Source: Sediminicola sp037203765
Lineage (GTDB): Bacteria > Bacteroidota > Bacteroidia > Flavobacteriales > Flavobacteriaceae
Reading direction: 5' to 3'
DNA: 64,000 nucleotides
NCBI RefSeq assembly: GCF_037203765.1
Contig: NZ_JBBCAS010000006.1
Location: forward strand, 124,001-188,000
Positions 32,837 through 41,377 of the stretch are shown one piece after another; position 1 is the stretch's first letter, and every line of letters begins with the position of its first letter. The notes beneath the pieces are model-generated. The model was not told where the DNA came from, did not search any database, and saw only the letters and a list, made by a program, of their open reading frames with translations. The position numbers and the translations under genes are program-made.

Positions 32837-35800
32837 TGAGCTTGTATATCTTGGGTTGTGTATTATTGATAGCCGCTATAAGAAATGCATTTCCCTTGCG
32901 GTCTTTAAATTGTTTCAGGTGTTTTATTTCTTCCCGTATAAAGAAGCCACTTTTGTTATAGTCCTGCCATTGGAAATCCAATTCCTTATTGCCCAAGAGC
33001 ACGTTGCCATAATTGGCATCCAGTCTTGAATATTGAGGTTTGAATTCAAAGTTATTACCGCCCATGATCAGGTCCAAGTATCCATCTTGGTTGATGTCTG
33101 CACAAGAAATACCACATATACAGGATAATTGTACCCTTGGGGGAAGTACTTTGATCGTAAATTTGCCTCCTCCTTCATTAATTGCGATCACTGATTCTGA
33201 TAAAGCAGATTTCTTCATTATCGAATTTTTGAATATCTCCTCCGGAAATAATTCATTGATGGTCTTCTTCGCGTATTCGGAAGCTTTTAAGTTCCTTTTC
33301 TTTAATGAAACCATTTGGTTGGTTAGCTCTTTTTTCTGGTGCAAGGGGTAATCTTTCCCATTTTCATTCAAGGTAACGATCTGCTCAATGGTACCATTGC
33401 CATCAAAATCATTGATCCACATTTTCATTGGATTGGTTACGGTGGGTTTGTAGTGCAAATTGCTTCCCTGATTCCCCAAAATTAGGTCATTGTCACCATC
33501 ATTGTCCAGATCTGCTGCTTCCACAACATTCCAAAGTCCGTCCAAATTATCCAGGGAGGTATTCATTTTTGATAAACGTCTCCCAGAATTTCTATAAATA
33601 TTTGGCACGCCCCATTCGGATACGGTTACAAGATCTTTTTTGTTATCCCCATTAATATCTACCCACAGGGCATCAGTAACCATGCCTGCGTCCTTCAGAT
33701 CGTAGGCCAATCGTTCGGTGGCATTTTTAAAGGTGCCATCCCCATTGTTTTCCAAGAACAAATGATCCGGGTTTACCCCATAGGTGCCCACCACACTTCT
33801 GGAACCGATAAAGACATCCATGTCGCCATCTCCATCAAAATCATAAGGTGCAATGGAAGAAATATTTTTGAAGGTAGAAGGAAGTATTTCATTTGACTTT
33901 TGAAATGCACCTTTGCCATTGTTGATATATAATCGGGTCCTGTAGGTCCTTTCTTCACCTACTTGGTTGCCTCCAGAGCCTACCATCAAATCCAGATCAG
34001 AATCCCCATCAACGTCAAGGAAAGCTGCGGCGGTGTCCTCGTGTTCGGAATCTTCCACAAAAACCCTTTGTTTGAGGGGAGTAACTACCCCGTTGCCCGT
34101 ATGGGTATAGATGGTTGCGGGCTGACCTTTGGCACCACCGATAAAAATATCCTCATTGCCATCACCATTAATATCACCCACGGCAAGGGCAGGGCCTTCT
34201 TGGGAAAGAAGCTTGTATATTAATCCCTCATAATCAAAATCGTTATAGTTGTTTTCTTTATGCGCCAATAAAGATTGGTTCTTGACTTCTTGGAGCATAG
34301 GTTTTGTGTTCTTGTTGTTCAGAGGTTTAAATCGTGATGTTGCCTTGCTGTGTTCTAGGACAAGGGTCTGGTCAACTGAAACATTCACCATTTTTTGGGT
34401 CATATCATCGGGCCAAACGATCCTAATGGAATCTATTTTAGTGGATTTTCCCAATCCAATGGTCATATCGTAATCTACGGAGGATTGGAATCCTCTTGAC
34501 GGCACCAATTCTTGATATAGGATACTACCTCCATGGTAAAAGGTAGCAGAGGCTCCTATGGCAAATTTGTTCTTTTCCGGTCCCTTAAATTTCAGTTTAA
34601 TAAAGTGGTTTTTGGTCATGGAATTGGACTTGTTTTCATAAACAAACGTGGGCATGTTTACGTTGTTCACGACAAGGTCCAAGTCCCCATCATTGTCCAG
34701 ATCCCCATAAGCTGCACCGTTGGACATGGTAGGAAGCTCAAAACCCCATTCCTTGTTGGCATTGGAAAAAGTTAGGTCCTTGTTGTTCCTGTATGCGAAA
34801 TTGGGCTGTGGTTTAATGGGCATTTTGTTGATAATGGAATCTATGGATTCTTTTCTTCCGGTAAGTGCCATTTTTTGAATGATCTCATTGGCAAAGAAGT
34901 CCACAAAATCGAGGTCAGTAAGGTCATGGTTAATCCCATTGGTAATGAAAATATCTCTAAACCCATCATTGTCCATATCAAAAAGCAATCCTGCCCAGCT
35001 CCAATCTGTGGCGTCAACGCCACTGTAGTAGGCAATTTCCGAAAATGAACCATTGCCATTGTTCAGCTGAAGGGTGTTTTGGATGTACTGCTGATAGAAA
35101 TCCTTGTCCTGTTTTAGTTTAAATACATCATATCCATCAAATTCCATGACCGATTTTACCCGTTCGTTGGCTTCCGGCAGCATGTCGGTAATAAAGATCT
35201 CCACATTGCCGTCATTGTTGATGTCCGCCATATCAACCCCCATAGCGGAAAGGGAAAGGTGAGATGTCCACCCCTTAATATCTTCTGTAAAGGTCCCGTC
35301 CTGATTGTTGATATAGAGGTAGTCCCTCTCGTAAAAATCATTCGAAACATAAATATCGGGGTATAGATCTTTGTTCAGATCACTGATCATGACCCCCAAC
35401 CCAAAACCAATGAGGCTCCCGTAAATACCGGCTTCTTCGCTTACATCTACAAAAGTGCCATTGTCATTGCGTAACAACATATCGCCGACCCCTTTAAAAA
35501 TATCTGGAACCCCGGCCCAATCTTGTGCCCTGACATCTCGTTGCTCGGCATATCCCAAGCTGCTCACCGGAATATTGCTGTTATTTAAAATATAGGCATC
35601 CAGGTCACCGTCTTTGTCGTAATCAAAAAAGGAGGCATGGGTTGTAAAGCCTGTCTTTGCCAAGTTGTATTCCGCAGCTCTTTCGGTAAAAGTGAGATCA
35701 CCATTGTTGATGTATAGGTCATTATCATGATTGTTGCCCTCCATGTTACCAGCGTTACTCACATAGATGTCCAGAAGTCCATCTTGGTTTATATCTACCA

Positions 35801-36188
35801 TAACGACTCCTGTAGACCAAGGTTTGCTGCCTTCAACCCCGGCCGATGCGGAGATGTCTTCAAACTTCATATTGCCCTTGTTCAGGTAGAGCTTATTGGC
35901 TACCATATTCCCGGTCAAATAGATGTCCGTAAGTCCATCATTGTTAATATCGCCAAGGGCAACACCTCCACCGTTGTAAAAGTTCCGGTATTTAAAAATA
36001 TTGAAGTTCTTTTGATTTTTAATCTGGTTGATAAAATCGACCCCCGTCTCTTCCGGAGAGAGCAGGGAAAAGAGGGTAGGGGTTTTATCGGCTTCTTCTG
36101 CGTTGGTGTCCTTTTTAGAATTGCAACCAGCCAAAATCCCAAAAGCTGTGATTAGGGTTGCCAGTAGTATTTGTTTACTGTTTTTCAT
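32829..36188 (-). CDS. CRTAC1-like VCBS/ASPIC-UnbV lipoprotein, second paralogue
   Basis: This 1119-residue lipoprotein has the signal ILLATLITAFGILAGC with NSKKD after the cysteine. It carries repeated DxDxDG-type loops (DINNDGLTDIYLTGN, DYDKDGDLDAYILNN, DMDNDGFRDIFITNG, DLDNDGDLDLVVNN). The ASPIC/UnbV domain lies at about residues 529-609 (SRGFQSSVDYDMTIGLGK, IRIVWPDDMTQKMVNV), and a second propeller-like half follows (DINGDGNEDIFIGGAKG, DFDGDGDMDVFIGS). It has no recognisable catalytic site. It starts five bases after the first paralogue and ends within the start of the third. Likely surface exposed. Confidence 0.9.
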   Translation of the reverse strand: MKNSKQILLATLITAFGILAGCNSKKDTNAEEADKTPTLFSLLSPEETGVDFINQIKNQKNFNIFKYRNFYNGGGVALGDINNDGLTDIYLTGNMVANKLYLNKGNMKFEDISASAGVEGSKPWSTGVVMVDINQDGLLDIYVSNAGNMEGNNHDNDLYINNGDLTFTERAAEYNLAKTGFTTHASFFDYDKDGDLDAYILNNSNIPVSSLGYAEQRDVRAQDWAGVPDIFKGVGDMLLRNDNGTFVDVSEEAGIYGSLIGFGLGVMISDLNKDLYPDIYVSNDFYERDYLYINNQDGTFTEDIKGWTSHLSLSAMGVDMADINNDGNVEIFITDMLPEANERVKSVMEFDGYDVFKLKQDKDFYQQYIQNTLQLNNGNGSFSEIAYYSGVDATDWSWAGLLFDMDNDGFRDIFITNGINHDLTDLDFVDFFANEIIQKMALTGRKESIDSIINKMPIKPQPNFAYRNNKDLTFSNANKEWGFELPTMSNGAAYGDLDNDGDLDLVVNNVNMPTFVYENKSNSMTKNHFIKLKFKGPEKNKFAIGASATFYHGGSILYQELVPSRGFQSSVDYDMTIGLGKSTKIDSIRIVWPDDMTQKMVNVSVDQTLVLEHSKATSRFKPLNNKNTKPMLQEVKNQSLLAHKENNYNDFDYEGLIYKLLSQEGPALAVGDINGDGNEDIFIGGAKGQPATIYTHTGNGVVTPLKQRVFVEDSEHEDTAAAFLDVDGDSDLDLMVGSGGNQVGEERTYRTRLYINNGKGAFQKSNEILPSTFKNISSIAPYDFDGDGDMDVFIGSRSVVGTYGVNPDHLFLENNGDGTFKNATERLAYDLKDAGMVTDALWVDINGDNKKDLVTVSEWGVPNIYRNSGRRLSKMNTSLDNLDGLWNVVEAADLDNDGDNDLILGNQGSNLHYKPTVTNPMKMWINDFDGNGTIEQIVTLNENGKDYPLHQKKELTNQMVSLKKRNLKASEYAKKTINELFPEEIFKNSIMKKSALSESVIAINEGGGKFTIKVLPPRVQLSCICGISCADINQDGYLDLIMGGNNFEFKPQYSRLDANYGNVLLGNKELDFQWQDYNKSGFFIREEIKHLKQFKDRKGNAFLIAAINNTQPKIYKLNE

Positions 36189-36193
36189 AAAAT

Positions 36194-39100
36194 TTAATTC
36201 CCATTTTTAATCAAAAATACCGGAGATGCATTGTTCATTCCGACGATATAATATTCTACTTTATTTATAGTCACTGATTTAATGCTTCTAGCTGGCCCTG
36301 AGATATCAAAGTTTTGATTGTGAGACCAATAGAAGTTGCCTTTTTTGTCGTTCAACAAAAGTATGCCATGTGAGGCATCCATCCTACCCAATTGAGTGCT
36401 AATTTCAAACGTGTTCCCAACGAACAATAAGTCCTTATAACCATCCCTGTTTACGTCCTCTACCATAATATCGTGGGTGGTTGAGGCCTGTGCGATCAGC
36501 GGGAGATTTTTGGTTGTGAAATGTCCCTTGCCATCGTTTTGTAAATAAAGGCTCCGTAATTCAAATACTTCTTTTTTCGCTGCGGATTTTAATTTTTGTT
36601 CAGAAAAGAGGTCTTCTAGGCTGGCCTGGGCATATTTTTTGTACGAGAGGAATTGCTTGTTCAAAAATGGCATTTGTTTGGCCAGTTCGTCTTTTGAGGC
36701 AAAAGGTGTTTCAACATCTCCTTCAAAGTAGGTGACCAAGGGTTCTACGGTGCCATTGTCATCGAAATCCGATCTGTATAGGGTCAACGGTTTTTCAACC
36801 GATGCTTTCAACCTGCTATTGGTTCCCCAGTTTCCTGCCATAAGGTCCAGATCACCATCATTGTCAAAGTCCCCAGCAACGATAACATTCCACAAACCAT
36901 GTGTATTTTCCAAGCCTGTGGATTTTTTAGGAACAAGTTTACCATCTATATTGGATTGGATGGTAATAGGTTCCCAATATCCCGCGCTGATCAGCTCTTC
37001 TTTGCCGTCATTATCGATATCTGCCCATATAAAATCCTTGACATTGGCCAGATTCCTAAAGTTGTTGTATTCATTTTTTTTGAACTCGGAGAAGGATCCT
37101 TTTCCATTGTTCAAAAAGATATATTGCTTTGTAGGCTCCCCAAATTTTAGCGGATTCTGGTCACTGGAAATCCATACATCCAGGTCGCCATCATCATCCA
37201 GGTCTTTTACTTTTACCTTGGATGCATTAATCTCCACATTTTGAAATTGTACGCTATCTTTTACAAAGCTACCCATTTGGTTGATGTAGAGTCTTGGGCG
37301 AAGACTACGGCCGTTCTGAAATTCATTGCCGCCACTCACCACCAAAAGGTCTTTCCAAGTATCTCCATTGGCATCGAAGAAAACTTGGGAAATGTCCTCA
37401 TTGATGGCATCTTTTTGGAAAAGGTCCTCCTGAACGTTTAAAAAGTTACCATCTTTTTGTTGTAGCCATAACTGGGAAGGTTGGGCCTTGGCACCGCTGA
37501 TAAATATATCATGAAGACCATCTTTATTGACGTCTTCTACCGTTACTTCAGGACCTTCGTTGGTATTCGCAAAAGGAACCAACGGATCCCTGTTAAACTC
37601 AAGGGTTGGAGGATCCTTATGGGTAAACGGTATTATGCTGTCGGCATTGGTCAGTAGGGGTGGTGCAGCGTGATTTGAGCCGAATTCAAACATTGTAATG
37701 GCATCCGATGCTCTTAGGGTGATACTTGTATTGGTTGGTATATTGTAGAGAACTTCATAGGTTCCCTGAGGCCAAACCACCCTTAAGGAGTCTATGGTCT
37801 TTGCTGCGCCAAGGCCTAAATGAATTTTATTGGGGACGGAAGAAAGGTAACCCTTGGTCACAAAATTCTCTTGAAAAATGGTTTTATCGGAAATGAATGC
37901 CGTAACATTTGCCCCTATGCCAAACTTATTTTTTGAGGAACCTTCGAAAGCTATTTGTAAGTAATTGGTATTGGCCTTAGGGCGACTTTTATTTTCCAAT
38001 AGGGTTGCTTCTTCATCTATGTTGTTTACCACAATATCCAGATCACCGTCATTATCCAGATCGGCATAAACACATCCATTACTATAGGTGGGAGTTTTGG
38101 TGTGCCATTGGGAGGTTACATCTGAAAAGGATAGATTGCCATTGTTCTTAAAAAAGTAGTTGGATACTTTTTTCTGTGGTATTTCCTTGATGAAATCCAT
38201 GTCCTCTGCAGTCATGCCTTTGGCTAGGCTCTTTTGAAGGGATTCATTGGCAATAAAACTGATAAAGTCCATATCATTCGTTGCTCTTTTAATACCGTTG
38301 GAAATATAGGCATCCTTAAAGGTATCATTGTCAAAATCTGCAAGAAGAACCCCCCAGGACCATTCTGTTGCCGAGAGTCCGGCCATATGGCCTATTTCAC
38401 TAAAAGTATTGTTGCCCAAGTTAAGGTGCAGGGTGTTCTGCATGTATTGTGGGGCATAACCGTTTTTTAGATAATATTGATAGGTTGGATATGGAAACTC
38501 CAGACCTGAAGTTTTGTAGGTTTCGAGATCTTCGGGAAGCATATCCAACGACAAAATATCTGTTAGACCGTCATTGTTGATGTCCGCAATATCATTGCCC
38601 ATGGAATAGTGTGTGGTATGTCCCAAGTTCAATTCACTTTGTGTGATCAGTTCTTTAAAGGTACCGTCGGTCTGGTTGATGTAGAGATAGTCATTTTCAA
38701 AAAAGTCATTACCTACGTATATATCGGGATAGCCATCGTTGTTAACATCACTAACGCCCAATCCCAGACCGTAGCCAATTCTTCCCTGAAAAATTCCTAC
38801 TTCCTCTGAAATGTCAACAAACCAACCATTGTCGTTTCTGTAGAAGCGATCTCCGGATTTTTCATCCGGGTTCATTCTCTGTGATCCTTTCCCATAGGTG
38901 CTGTTGGGATGAACGGAGTGGTTCATCAGGAACATATCGAGATCACCGTCCTTGTCATAGTCCAAAAAAGCGGCTTGCGTAGAAAAACCTATGAAGTCAA
39001 GACCATAAGTGGCTGCATCCTCTTTGAATACGGGAATGCCTTGGGAATTATTGCCTTGATTGACAAATAGTAAATTTTTGCCCTGTATAGCGTTGAAATC

Positions 39101-39499
39101 ACCAACCTTACACACGTAGATATCCAAAAGGCCGTCATTGTTGATGTCTACATGGGTTACTCCGGTGGTCCAATTTCCTTCGTTTTTGATTTGTGATACG
39201 GCTGTGGTGTTGGAGAATTTCATGCCACCAAGATTGATGTACAACTGGTCCGCCCCCTGGTTGGCAGTAAAATAAAGATCAGTAAGACCGTCGTTGTTAA
39301 AATCAGCTGCCGCAATTCCAGCGCCATTGAAAAAATATAAATAATTAAGAATATTCAATTCTGGCGTTTCCGTAAGCTCGTTGGTGAAGTTGATACCTGT
39401 TTTTGAAGCCTCTAGTTTTATAAAGCTTTTGTCTTCTTTTTTTTGGCAACCGTAGAGCAGTATCGTAAGTAGAATTAAATGCCCAAATATCCTATTCAT
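36194..39499 (-). CDS. CRTAC1-like VCBS/ASPIC-UnbV lipoprotein, first paralogue
   Basis: This 1101-residue lipoprotein is the promoter-proximal gene of the operon. The ATG at 39499 gives MNRIFGHLILLTILLYGC with QKKED after the cysteine; an in-frame TTG one codon earlier is not needed. It has calcium-type loops DFNNDGLTDLYFTAN, DINNDGLLDIYVC, DYDKDGDLDMFLMN and DVNNDGYPDIYVGND. The ASPIC/UnbV domain is at about residues 510-596 (KGYLSSVPNKIHLGLG, LRVVWPQGTYEVLYN). A second set of blades completes the protein. The upstream 200 bases are non-coding and should hold the operon promoter. Confidence 0.9.
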   Translation of the reverse strand: MNRIFGHLILLTILLYGCQKKEDKSFIKLEASKTGINFTNELTETPELNILNYLYFFNGAGIAAADFNNDGLTDLYFTANQGADQLYINLGGMKFSNTTAVSQIKNEGNWTTGVTHVDINNDGLLDIYVCKVGDFNAIQGKNLLFVNQGNNSQGIPVFKEDAATYGLDFIGFSTQAAFLDYDKDGDLDMFLMNHSVHPNSTYGKGSQRMNPDEKSGDRFYRNDNGWFVDISEEVGIFQGRIGYGLGLGVSDVNNDGYPDIYVGNDFFENDYLYINQTDGTFKELITQSELNLGHTTHYSMGNDIADINNDGLTDILSLDMLPEDLETYKTSGLEFPYPTYQYYLKNGYAPQYMQNTLHLNLGNNTFSEIGHMAGLSATEWSWGVLLADFDNDTFKDAYISNGIKRATNDMDFISFIANESLQKSLAKGMTAEDMDFIKEIPQKKVSNYFFKNNGNLSFSDVTSQWHTKTPTYSNGCVYADLDNDGDLDIVVNNIDEEATLLENKSRPKANTNYLQIAFEGSSKNKFGIGANVTAFISDKTIFQENFVTKGYLSSVPNKIHLGLGAAKTIDSLRVVWPQGTYEVLYNIPTNTSITLRASDAITMFEFGSNHAAPPLLTNADSIIPFTHKDPPTLEFNRDPLVPFANTNEGPEVTVEDVNKDGLHDIFISGAKAQPSQLWLQQKDGNFLNVQEDLFQKDAINEDISQVFFDANGDTWKDLLVVSGGNEFQNGRSLRPRLYINQMGSFVKDSVQFQNVEINASKVKVKDLDDDGDLDVWISSDQNPLKFGEPTKQYIFLNNGKGSFSEFKKNEYNNFRNLANVKDFIWADIDNDGKEELISAGYWEPITIQSNIDGKLVPKKSTGLENTHGLWNVIVAGDFDNDGDLDLMAGNWGTNSRLKASVEKPLTLYRSDFDDNGTVEPLVTYFEGDVETPFASKDELAKQMPFLNKQFLSYKKYAQASLEDLFSEQKLKSAAKKEVFELRSLYLQNDGKGHFTTKNLPLIAQASTTHDIMVEDVNRDGYKDLLFVGNTFEISTQLGRMDASHGILLLNDKKGNFYWSHNQNFDISGPARSIKSVTINKVEYYIVGMNNASPVFLIKNGN

Positions 39500-39698
39500 C
39501 AATCTAATTATGAGGACGACAAGATACTTAATATGCTTTTAGCACGGAAGTTGAGTTGCATAAATTTTTCAGTTAAAATAGAGGATTTTGTTGTAGGATA
39601 ATACTTATTTTAGTGGGATAGAAGTGGTTTTTTTTGATGTTGGTTGAAGAATGGCTAGTTATAGGTTTATATAGATTTGTGCTGTGGGATGGGCAAAA

Positions 39699-39728
39699 AA
39701 AAACCCTGATCATTTGATCAGGGTTTTT
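39699..39728. terminator. Terminator downstream of susD
   Basis: AAAAACCCTGATCA pairs with TGATCAGGGTTTTT across a TT loop, a perfect 14-bp stem. It separates susCD from the CRTAC1 operon, which therefore needs its own promoter. Confidence 0.9.
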
Positions 39729-39745
39729 GATAATATTAGGTTGGA

Positions 39746-41359
39746 TTAGTATCCTTCGTTCTGAACCAAGTTAGGGTTCGCCAACAATTGTGCTGGTGGT
39801 ATTGGGAACAAGTTACGTGCTGTGTTGCCAATTTGACCTGCATCTTTGAATAACCAATCTCTATTGAACTGACCAAAACGGATCAAGTCATTTCTTCTCC
39901 AAACTTCCTGGAACAATTCACGACCTCTTTCATCCAAAAGTTGCTGCTCACCTACAGAAGCAAGTGGTTGGGCACCTCTTAACTGACGAAGCGTGTTAAC
40001 CATAAGTGTTGGGTCTTGACCGCTTCTTAACATGGCCTCGGCTTTCATTAAATAAGCATCTGAAAAACGGAATACTATCTCATGACCAACAAAGCCGCCA
40101 CCGTATCTTGGGTTGTACTTCATTACACGGATACCTGTTGTTTCATCGTTATTGATGAAGTTAGGAGATCCTGTAGCGTCAACGAAATCTCTTTTAAAGG
40201 TCAGTGGATTACCGGCTCTGTCTTTTAGGGCATTACCAGTTAAACCGTATTGTTGTCCAATAAGATACCCAAAACCAACGTTGGATCCATCTTCAAGGCC
40301 ATCTTTATCAGTGGTACCTGGTTCTCCTGTAAATGGAGTACCAGCTGGAGGAACGCCTCCTCTTCTTTCTTCTTGACCATCCAATGGATTGCCGTTAATA
40401 TCAACTCGGTTGCTATTGGCATCTCCTTCATATAGATCGTAAAATTCGGCAAGCGTACTGAATCCGTTCCATCCTCCACCTGCAACTGAAGTAGAGTTGT
40501 AGTGAAGACCGTTGAAGATTCTGTTACCTGTAGCCAAAGAGCTCAATGACCAGATGGTTTCATTGTCAGCTTCTTTGCGGAACAAGTCAAAGTATCCTGC
40601 TTGTAAGGCAAATTGGTCTCCTTCTATAGCGTTAACCAATGAAATAACTTCTGCCATGTCAGCTGAATCTGGACTTCCGCCTAAGTAAATGTGCTTGTTC
40701 AAAAGAACTTTAGCCTTTAAATGACGGGCCGCTGCTTTACTGGCCTTGTTAAGGGCATCACCACTTCCTGCTGTAACCGTTGGAAGGTTGGCAATTGCTC
40801 TATCCAAATCTGCTATAATAAAATCTACTGCAGCTTGTCCGGTTAGTACCTCTGGCAAAGATGAAGAAGGTAATTGAGTGTCCCTAAAAGGAATCTGTCC
40901 GTAGTTGTCCAAGATAATCCACATAGAGTAAGCTCTCAAGAAGCTTGCGTCACCAATGTTTTGTGCCGTAGGGTTACTTCTCTCATCCAATATTTGGGAA
41001 GCAAATAACTGATTTGCGTTGAATTGATCCCAAACCGTACGGATAAAAGCGTGCTCACTGTTCCATGAGTGATTGTGAAGTACTCTCCACAATCCGTTAT
41101 CACCCCAGTCGGTTCCCCTTGTGGGAACAAGTGCTGCGTCTGTTGTTACTTCCTGTAGGGCAAAGAAGTTTGCCTGGTCTCCATACTGGCCACCAACTCT
41201 ATTGTAAAGCTCGTCTACAGTTGAAGATGGATCTGCCAACCCTTGGAAACCGTCACTGATAATAGAATCGGTCTCCTCGATTTCAAGGTTTGTACAGGAA
41301 CTAAGTCCTATGACAGACGCTAGGGTTAGGAAATATATTTTGAATTGATTTCTTTTCAT
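39746..41359 (-). CDS. susD: SusD/RagB-type surface glycan-binding lipoprotein
   Basis: This 537-residue lipoprotein starts MKRNQFKIYFLTLASVIGL with SSC as lipobox and NLEIEE after it. Family features include a TPR-rich helical scaffold, ASFLRAYSMWIILDNYGQIPF near residue 140, and the C-terminal segment RRNDLIRFGQFN followed by NLFPIPPAQLLANPNLVQNEGY (given as landmarks LFPIPPAQLLANPNLVQN). SusD caps the SusC channel at the cell surface and binds oligosaccharide. The ATG at 41359 is preferred over an upstream TTG at 41368. It lies 18 bases after susC. The neighbouring amylase operon makes alpha-glucan the probable ligand. No SusE/SusF gene follows. Confidence 0.93.
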   Translation of the reverse strand: MKRNQFKIYFLTLASVIGLSSCTNLEIEETDSIISDGFQGLADPSSTVDELYNRVGGQYGDQANFFALQEVTTDAALVPTRGTDWGDNGLWRVLHNHSWNSEHAFIRTVWDQFNANQLFASQILDERSNPTAQNIGDASFLRAYSMWIILDNYGQIPFRDTQLPSSSLPEVLTGQAAVDFIIADLDRAIANLPTVTAGSGDALNKASKAAARHLKAKVLLNKHIYLGGSPDSADMAEVISLVNAIEGDQFALQAGYFDLFRKEADNETIWSLSSLATGNRIFNGLHYNSTSVAGGGWNGFSTLAEFYDLYEGDANSNRVDINGNPLDGQEERRGGVPPAGTPFTGEPGTTDKDGLEDGSNVGFGYLIGQQYGLTGNALKDRAGNPLTFKRDFVDATGSPNFINNDETTGIRVMKYNPRYGGGFVGHEIVFRFSDAYLMKAEAMLRSGQDPTLMVNTLRQLRGAQPLASVGEQQLLDERGRELFQEVWRRNDLIRFGQFNRDWLFKDAGQIGNTARNLFPIPPAQLLANPNLVQNEGY

Positions 41360-41377
41360 GATATTCAATTTTTTTAA

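Noticed and set aside
27332..39499. Phage, toxin-antitoxin or defence system
   Set aside because: No nuclease, helicase, toxin, integrase or phage structural domain is visible; the genes encode lipoproteins and a haloperoxidase-type enzyme.
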